The notes beneath the pieces are model-generated. The model was not told the DNA's origin. It saw only the letters and a program-made list of their open reading frames with translations, and did not search any database. A stretch of 64,000 nt of DNA. It comes from Anaeramoeba ignava (taxonomy: Eukaryota > Metamonada > Anaeramoebidae). This document shows, one piece after another, positions 58,101 through 64,000 of this stretch. A program made the position numbers and the translations under genes. How positions within the stretch are numbered: the stretch's first letter is position 1; each line of letters begins with the position of its first letter. The DNA is taken from contig JAPDFW010000016.1 of NCBI GenBank assembly GCA_028826165.1, positions 1 through 64,000 on the forward strand, given 5' to 3'.

Positions 58101-61100
58101 AATAACAATTAATACTCCTAATCCCTTGAAATTTCAACACAAATCATGCAAAATACACCCATATTTAATGGCCATTTTATTCAACTCAAAATTGTTTTAT
58201 AATAAAAACACTTTTAAACTTTATTTTAATTACTCAAGTGGTGATCCATTTATTGACAATAAAGTTTTTCTTCATCTTCAAATCCTTATGAAATATCAAA
58301 ATTGCAAACTTCAAAAACAAACTTCAAATGATTGGATATTATCTTCTTCTTTGGAATCTATTCACCAAAATTCAAATTTTCTGAATATGATTGATTATCT
58401 TTTTGAAATTGGATTTTTAGAGAAAGAAATTAAAAATAGAAACATTCCTGATGAATATATTTTCAATACAAAAATAATAAGAAAACAATTTCTTCAAGCA
58501 ATTTTGGATCAAAATGGCAAATTCTTCAACCAAAATCAACTTGGATTTTATTCTCTTTCAAAACACTTTGCAAATCAAATTAAACCCATAATTCTATCAT
58601 TAGGAGGATTATTAAACATCACAAAAGAACCAAGAGATGAATCAGGTTTAGGAGATTTATTCAAATGTATTATTGAAGGAATTGATGCTAAAATATTACT
58701 TCATTTCAGAGAAAATTTGAATGGAAAAAATGCAAAATTCGAAAAATGCGAAAGAGTTATCAAGAAAATCAAGAAAATAAGAAAAGACGAATGCACATGT
58801 ATTCTTATCGATCATCCCGAGCATTTATATCTAACAAACAATTTTGTGGTTACACACAATACAAACATTGCATTAATGGCAATTTTGCATGAGATTAAAA
58901 ACCATTTAATAAGCCCAAATATCTTGAATATTCTGAAAACAAAGGAATTCAAAATTATATACATTGCACCAATGAAAGCGCTTGCATCAGAACAAGTCTC
59001 AAATTTTTCAAAACGTCTCGAGTATTTAAAGTTCAAAGTAAAAGAACTGACTGGAGATATGCAACTAACAAAAAAAGAAATTGAAGAAACACAAATGATT
59101 ATAACAACACCCGAAAAATGGGATGTAACAACTCGCAAAACTGGAGGAATATCAATCACAGACATTGTAACCTTGATAATTATTGATGAAATCCATCTAC
59201 TTAATGATGATAGAGGATCTGTGATTGAAAGTTTAGTTGCGAGAATCATGAGAAAAATTGAGATGTCTCAAAGAATGATCCGAATTGTTGGTCTTTCAGC
59301 AACATTACCAAATTATCAAGATGTTGCAGAATTTTTAAGAGTGAATGAAAGAGGTTTATTTCATTTTGATTATACTTACAGACCCATTCCTTTATCTCAA
59401 GATTTTTATGGATTTCGAGGTGAAAACCAATCTTATGTTACAAATCTCATGAATAAAAAGGCTTTTGAATTAATAACACAAGTTCTTCAAGACGATTTAC
59501 AAGCATTAATTTTTGTGACAAGTAGAAACGAAACAGTCAATTTAGGTTTACAATTTATGAGAATGGTAGAAAAACAAGGATTAGTAACACTTTTTCAACC
59601 AAAGAGAACAGAATCTTTTCGAATAATCCAAAAAAATGTTGAAAAATCATCAAATTCTGAATTGAAAAAATTATTTAATTTTTGTAAATAATTATTTAAA
59701 AATTATTTAATATTTATTTAATATTTATTTAATAATTATTTAAAAATTATTTAATATTTATTTAATATTTATTTAATATTTATTTAATATTTATTTAATA
59801 TTTATTTAATATTTATTTAATATTTATTTAATATTTATTTAATATTTATTTAATAATTATTTAATATTTATTTAATATTTATTTAATATTTATTTAATAA
59901 TATTTATTTAATATTTATTTAATATTTATTTAATATTTATTTAATAATTATTTATTTAATATTTATTTAATATTTATTTAATATTTAATATTTATTTAAT
60001 ATTAAATTTACATTTTTAAAGCTATCGGCATTCATCATGCAGGAATGCTTCGCTCAGATAGAAATTTAATGGAAAAACTATTTAAAAGTGGTCACATTAA
60101 GGTTTTAATATCAACAGCAACATTATCATGGGGTGTTAATCTTCCATCACATACAGTTATTATAAAAGGAACCCAAATTTATAAAGATGGTAACTTTGTA
60201 GAATATGATCAGCTCAATATTGCACAAATGTGCTTCACAGCAAATACAAAAGTATTGCTTAGTAATGGAAAATGGGAAACAATTAGTGATATTGTTAATC
60301 TTGGAATTGGTGAATCAGTTTTATCTTTTTGCAAGAAAACAGGTCAATTAGTTCCAAAAAAAATAGTGAATAGATATAAAAATGGAAAAAGAAAAGTTTG
60401 CAGTTTTGTCTTTAAAAACAAAAATGAAATTTCTTGCACAAAAGATCATAAAATACTTTCATCAATCGATTCCAAAAACGGGAAAAAATTCAAATGGATC
60501 AAAATTGGGGAATTATTAATAAAACAAAAGGAGGAGGAAGGAAAACAAACAGAATTCTCAGCAATATCATTAGCAAAAACAATGAAAAAAGCAAATTTAA
60601 CATCAACAAAAATAGAAAAAGCAAATTTAATTTCAAAAGAAAAAAAACGAATTGAATTTGTTTATGATCTTGAAATTGAAGACACACATAATTACATTGT
60701 AAACGAAAACTTGTGTCTGATTGCTCACAATTGCGGAAGAGCTGGACGTCCTCAATACGACACTTCTGGACACAGCATTATTCTAACAACCCATGACCAA
60801 ATTGATAGATATGTTAATATGGTGATTCATAAAAAGCCTATTGAGAGTCGGTTCCAAGAAAATTTGCCCGACAATCTCAACGCAGAAGTAATATTAGGCA
60901 CAGTAACAGATGTTAGAGAAGCCTCTATATGGTTGCAATACAGCTATTTAATGGTTCGAGCATTGAAAGCACCATCAAATTATGGGATCGGTTGGGAAGA
61001 AAAAGTCAACGATCCAACTCTCAGTGAATTCCGAAGAAATATCATCACACAAACAGCAAAAATCCTAACCGAAGCAAAAATAATCCGCTATGATGAAATT

Positions 61101-64000
61101 TCGGAGACTTTATCCCCAACAGATTTGGGAAGAGTTGCTAGTCATTATTATATTAAATACCAAACAATCAAAATGTTTAATGAAAAACTAAAAAGTACAA
61201 TGAATGATGACAAAGTCTTTGAAATGGTCAGTCTTTCTTCGGAATTCGAAAGACTGAAAGTAAGAGAGGAAGAGATCCCCGAATTGGAAGAGTTAGCAGA
61301 AACAACATGCCCAATCAAAGTTATTGGCGGATGCGAACAATCTTATGGGAAAGCAAATATTCTATTGCAATCTTATATTTCACGAACAAGATTGAATACA
61401 TTTTCGTTAATTTCAGATCAGAACTATGTTTCCCAAAACGCAGTAAGAATCCTTCGCGCTGCGTTTGAAATTAGTCTCAACAAAGGATGGAGTTCAACAG
61501 CTTTAAGAGTACTCACAATTTACAAAATGGTTGAAAGAAAAATATGGAACTTTCAAAATTCACTGATGCAAATTGAAGGCATTTCGCCGGGAATTATCAA
61601 AAAATTGGATCGGAATAATTTAACAATTGACAAACTAAGTGATATGGATGCTGGCGAGATTGGATATCTTTTGCGCAGTCCAGCTTTAGGTCACAGCATT
61701 AAGCAAAAAATTGAATATTTTCCAGTTATTGATATGGATATTGAAGTTCAGCCAATTACGCGTTCAGTTTTAAGACTAAAACTTAATATTCATCCTCTAT
61801 TTCAATGGAACGGAGGAATTCATGGCGATTCTCAACCCTGGTGGATTTGGGTTGAAGATTTTAATTCAGAGCATATTTATCATTCAGAGTTATTTATTTT
61901 AACTCGAAAAAATCTTAATCAAGAACATAATATCACTTTTACTATCCCTATTTTTGATCCTTTACCTCCTCAATATTATGTCCGCATTGCTTCGGATTTC
62001 TTTGTTGGTGCTGAACAAATTTTCCCTGTTTCTTTTAAGCATTTAATTCTTCCTGAACATTATATTCCTCATACAGAATTACTTAATTTGATACCTCTTC
62101 CTATTGATGCTTTAAAAAATGAAAAATATCAAAGTTTATTTTCATTTACTCATTTTAATCCAATTCAAACACAAGTATTTTTTACTTTATATCATACAAA
62201 TGTAAGTATTTTTAAAGTATTTTTAAAATATTTATTTATAAAATTTATTTAAAATATTTATTATAAAATTTATTTAAAATATTTATTTAAAATATTTATT
62301 TAATAATATTTATTTATTAATATTTATTTAAAATATTTATTTAAAATATTTATTTATAATATTTATTTAATAATATTTATTTAAAATATTTATTTAATAA
62401 TATTTATATAATATTTATTTAAAATATTTATTTATTAATATTTATTAAAATATTTATTTATTAATATTTATTTATAATATTTAATCTTGATTTAAAAAGA
62501 AAAATGTTTTATTGGGAGCTCCAACTGGTTCTGGAAAAACAATTGCAGCTGAAATTGCTATATTTAGAGTATTCAATGAATATCCAAATAAAAAAACAAT
62601 TTATATTGCACCATTAAAAGCACTTGTTAGAGAAAGAATGAAAGATTGGAAAGAAAGATTTGTTAAGAAACTTGGGAAATCAGTTGTTGAATTAACAGGA
62701 GATGTTATGCCAGATAGAATGGCTTTGAAAAAAGCTGATGTTGTTGTTTCTACTCCTGAAAAATGGGATGGTATTAGTAGAAGTTGGAAATCAAGAAGTT
62801 ATGTTAAAGATGTTGCTTTGATTGTTATTGATGAAATTCATCTTCTTGGTTCTGATCGTGGTCCTATTTTGGAAATGATTGTTTCTCGAATGAGGTAATT
62901 AGAAAATGAATTTAAAATTTAGAAATAAATTTAAAATTTAGAAATCAATTTATAATTTAAAAATAAATTTAAATTTAAAATGAATTTAAAAATCAATTTA
63001 AAATTTAGAAATAAATTTATAATTTAAAATTTAGAAATCAATTTAAAATTTAGAAATGAATTTAAAATTTAAAAATAAATTTATAATTTAAAAATCAATT
63101 TAAAATTTAAAAATGAATTTAAAAATAAATTTATAATTTAAAATTTAAAAATCAATTTAAAATTTATAATTTAAAAATCAATTTAAAATTTATAATTAAA
63201 AAATAATTAAAAATAAATTTATAATTTAAAATCACAAAGATATATCGCAAGCCAAACAAACTCAGAATCTAGATTTATAGGATTATCAACAGCGTTGGCA
63301 AATGCCGCAGATATTGCACAATGGTTAGATGTTGACAGCTCAGGAATGTTTAATTTTAGGCCATCAGTTCGACCAGTTCCATTAGAAACTCACATTCAAG
63401 GATTCTCAGGAAAACATTACTGTCCAAGAATGGATACAATGAATAAACCTGCTTATCAATCAATAAAACTTCACTCATCATCAAAACCAACCTTGATTTT
63501 TGTTTCTTCAAGAAGACAAACAAGATTAACTGCATTTGCTTTAATTTCTTTAAGTGTTGCAAATCTTACTCCAAATGAATTCCAAAGAATGACTGAGGAG
63601 GAAATGAATGTAATTTTGCCAAAAATCAGAGATAAAAATTTAAAGCATACTTTGGAATTTGGTATCGGTTTGCATCACGGAGGTTTATCTACATCTGATC
63701 GTAAAATTGTTGAAAATTTGTTTGCAAAGGAAAAAATTCAATTGTTAGTTTCAACAAGTACTCTTGCTTGGGGTATAAATTTACCAGCACATCTTGTTGT
63801 AATCAAAGGAACTGAGTTTTATGATGCAAAAACTAGAAAATATGTTGATTTCCCAATCACAGATGTGCTTCAAATGTGTGTTGATGAAAATTCACCTATT
63901 TTAATCAAATCCCAAAATGGATCTTTATTTAAAAAGGCAAAAAATTTGAATTTGGGTGATTTTGTTTGTGGAATTGATTACAATAACAAGATTAATTGTG
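55172..64000 (+). CDS. ASCC3: ASCC3 (Slh1) Ski2-like helicase with three inteins; 3' end outside the window
   Basis: ASCC3 unwinds 3'-5', splits collided ribosomes (ASC-1/RQT complex) and supports ALKBH3 alkylation repair. Visible exons: 55172-57206, 57815-59683, 60022-62201, 62500-62894 and 63240 onward; all four junctions keep frame. Cassette 1: [21 protein letters not shown]-loop [85 protein letters not shown] Sec63-type region follows ([31 protein letters not shown]). Cassette 2: [13 protein letters not shown] (uninterrupted), [67 protein letters not shown]. These strings fit ASCC3 rather than Brr2, whose second cassette is degenerate. The long N-terminal part has K/E/Q-rich inserts. Three inteins interrupt the protein (57820-58860, 60231-60731, 63877 onward). 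Confidence 0.93.
57207..57814 (+). repeat. ASCC3 intron 1, AAATATTTAAATTC repeats
   Basis: This 608-bp phase-1 intron splits the second Gly codon of the P-loop (GCA G|GTTAAT ... TTTAG|GA AAA). It is built of AATATTTAAATTCAAAA units with two TTTATA stretches. It ends five bases before intein 1 begins. Confidence 0.85.
57820..58860 (+). mobile_element. Intein 1 of ASCC3, P-loop site, with decayed LAGLIDADG endonuclease
   Basis: 347 residues inserted between Lys and Thr of the cassette 1 P-loop (GAGK^T). Ser1 is the nucleophile ([20 protein letters not shown], block A). Block B is CSGDHLWF (Asp63-His64). The end is FVVTHN, so the penultimate His, the terminal Asn and the +1 Thr from the host are all present. 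Removing it yields [16 protein letters not shown], the normal ASCC3 sequence. Residues about 103-330 resemble a LAGLIDADG homing endonuclease: the second motif is visible as [10 protein letters not shown] (224-233, with one Asp), but the first ([10 protein letters not shown], about 115-124) has lost the acidic residue. Splicing residues look intact; homing is probably dead. Base composition matches the host. Confidence 0.93.
59684..60021 (+). repeat. ASCC3 intron 2, TATTTATTTAA repeats
   Basis: This 338-bp phase-1 intron (TTTT|GTAAAT ... TTTAAAG|CT) is filled with TTTAATATTTA units. Splicing gives [14 protein letters not shown], as expected for motif IV/V surroundings. Confidence 0.85.
60231..60731 (+). 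mobile_element. Intein 2 of ASCC3, motif VI site, mini-intein
   Basis: 167 residues inserted in helicase motif VI of cassette 1 (QM^[10 protein letters not shown]). Cys1 opens block A ([20 protein letters not shown]). Block B is SCTKDHKIL with Thr70 and His73. Block F is [16 protein letters not shown]. Block G is LIAHN followed by the host Cys +1. All residues of a class 1 intein are present. Between blocks B and F only about 70 residues remain, K-rich, so there is no endonuclease. Removal restores QMCGRAGRP. The residue after QM varies in ASCC3 relatives, so Cys here is tolerated by the host and required for splicing. The DNA frame is continuous through it, so it is not an intron. Confidence 0.95.
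62202..62499 (+). repeat. ASCC3 intron 3, AAATATTTATTT repeats
   Basis: This 298-bp phase-0 intron (AAT|GTAAGT ... AAAAAG|AAA) is made of AAAATATTTATTT units. It lies just before the second P-loop, mirroring intron 1 near the first. Confidence 0.85.
62895..63239 (+). repeat. ASCC3 intron 4, TTTAAAATTTAGAAAT repeats
   Basis: This 345-bp phase-2 intron (ATG AG|GTAATT ... CACAAAG|A TAT) is made of AAATCAATTTAAAATTTAGA-like units. Splicing gives [19 protein letters not shown]. Confidence 0.85.
63877..64000 (+). mobile_element. Intein 3 of ASCC3 (start only), motif VI of cassette 2
   Basis: After [10 protein letters not shown], where GRAGRP should follow, the frame continues as [15 protein letters not shown] and [14 protein letters not shown]. 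This is a typical block A: Cys1, a hydrophobic strand, then LxxGD. The position is homologous to intein 2 in cassette 1. The C-terminal half and the +1 residue lie outside the window, so endonuclease content cannot be judged. Confidence 0.85.

Noticed and set aside
60231-60731. In-frame insertion as a retained spliceosomal intron
   Set aside because: It is open throughout, ends with HN-Cys, has all Hint blocks, and lacks GT-AG ends and the repeat content of the real introns.
55172-64000. Identification of the helicase as Brr2 (SNRNP200)
   Set aside because: Strings such as [27 protein letters not shown] and GKHYCPRM, and an intact second cassette, match ASCC3/Slh1 better than Brr2.
1-64000. 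tRNA, rRNA or snRNA genes
   Set aside because: No B-box-like GGTTCRANYCC or other recognisable RNA gene sequence was seen by eye; a covariance search would be needed to be certain.

Overview
The window is nuclear DNA of an extremely AT-rich protist. The evidence is GT-AG spliceosomal introns, a cytosolic ribosomal protein gene (eL13), Cdc6, Utp14, Alg2, BTB, ankyrin and bZIP proteins, the standard code with TAA and TGA stops, and no operons. Spacers and introns are packed with tandem simple repeats. The repeat-rich sequence, large tandem gene families and several inteins in one nuclear gene suggest an anaerobic amoeba of the Anaeramoeba type. That assignment is an inference: I recall an unusually high intein load being reported for that lineage but could not check it.

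Layout. 1-9795 (minus): a tandem array of about 3.6 kb units, each with a seven-repeat FG-GAP/fibronectin-like membrane protein. One copy is shattered, one has a single-base frameshift and one is intact. 10300-11704 (plus): ribosomal protein eL13 in two exons. 11990-15102 (minus): CDC6, whose first coding exon appears to be only the ATG, followed by a 1.7 kb repeat-filled intron. 15222-16742: BTB-BACK-TLDc protein. 16889-17500 (minus): Pkr1-like V-ATPase assembly factor. 17578-22668: a 1696-residue ankyrin-BTB protein. 22.7-30.2 kb: mostly repeats (hexamer array, about 3.7 kb satellite) with one unknown small gene. 30273-33845: UTP14 in three exons. 34361-35665: ALG2. 35.7-46.3 kb: five tandem copies of a coiled-coil protein with a putative ADP-ribosyltransferase domain (three intact, one broken, one deletion remnant). 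46557-49402 (minus): a two-exon winged-helix, E2F-like regulator. 50-51.3 kb: a second hexamer array. 51390-52052 (minus): bZIP factor with a perfect CRE palindrome upstream. 52333-53178 (minus): a QN-rich coiled-coil protein. 53.5-55.1 kb: a 12-bp satellite.

The most unusual locus is 55172 to the window end: the two-cassette helicase ASCC3 (Slh1), a ribosome-quality-control and alkylation-repair helicase. Its five visible exons encode at least three inteins. Intein 1 (347 aa, with a decayed LAGLIDADG endonuclease) splits the P-loop of cassette 1. Intein 2 (167 aa, mini-intein) splits motif VI of cassette 1. Intein 3 begins at the equivalent motif VI position of cassette 2 and runs off the window. 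Neither cassette can have a complete ATPase site until the inteins are removed, so enzyme activity should depend on protein splicing.

The genes look independent of each other. The recurring themes are local tandem duplication with conversion and decay, and introns made almost wholly of tandem repeats, each dominated by its own motif.
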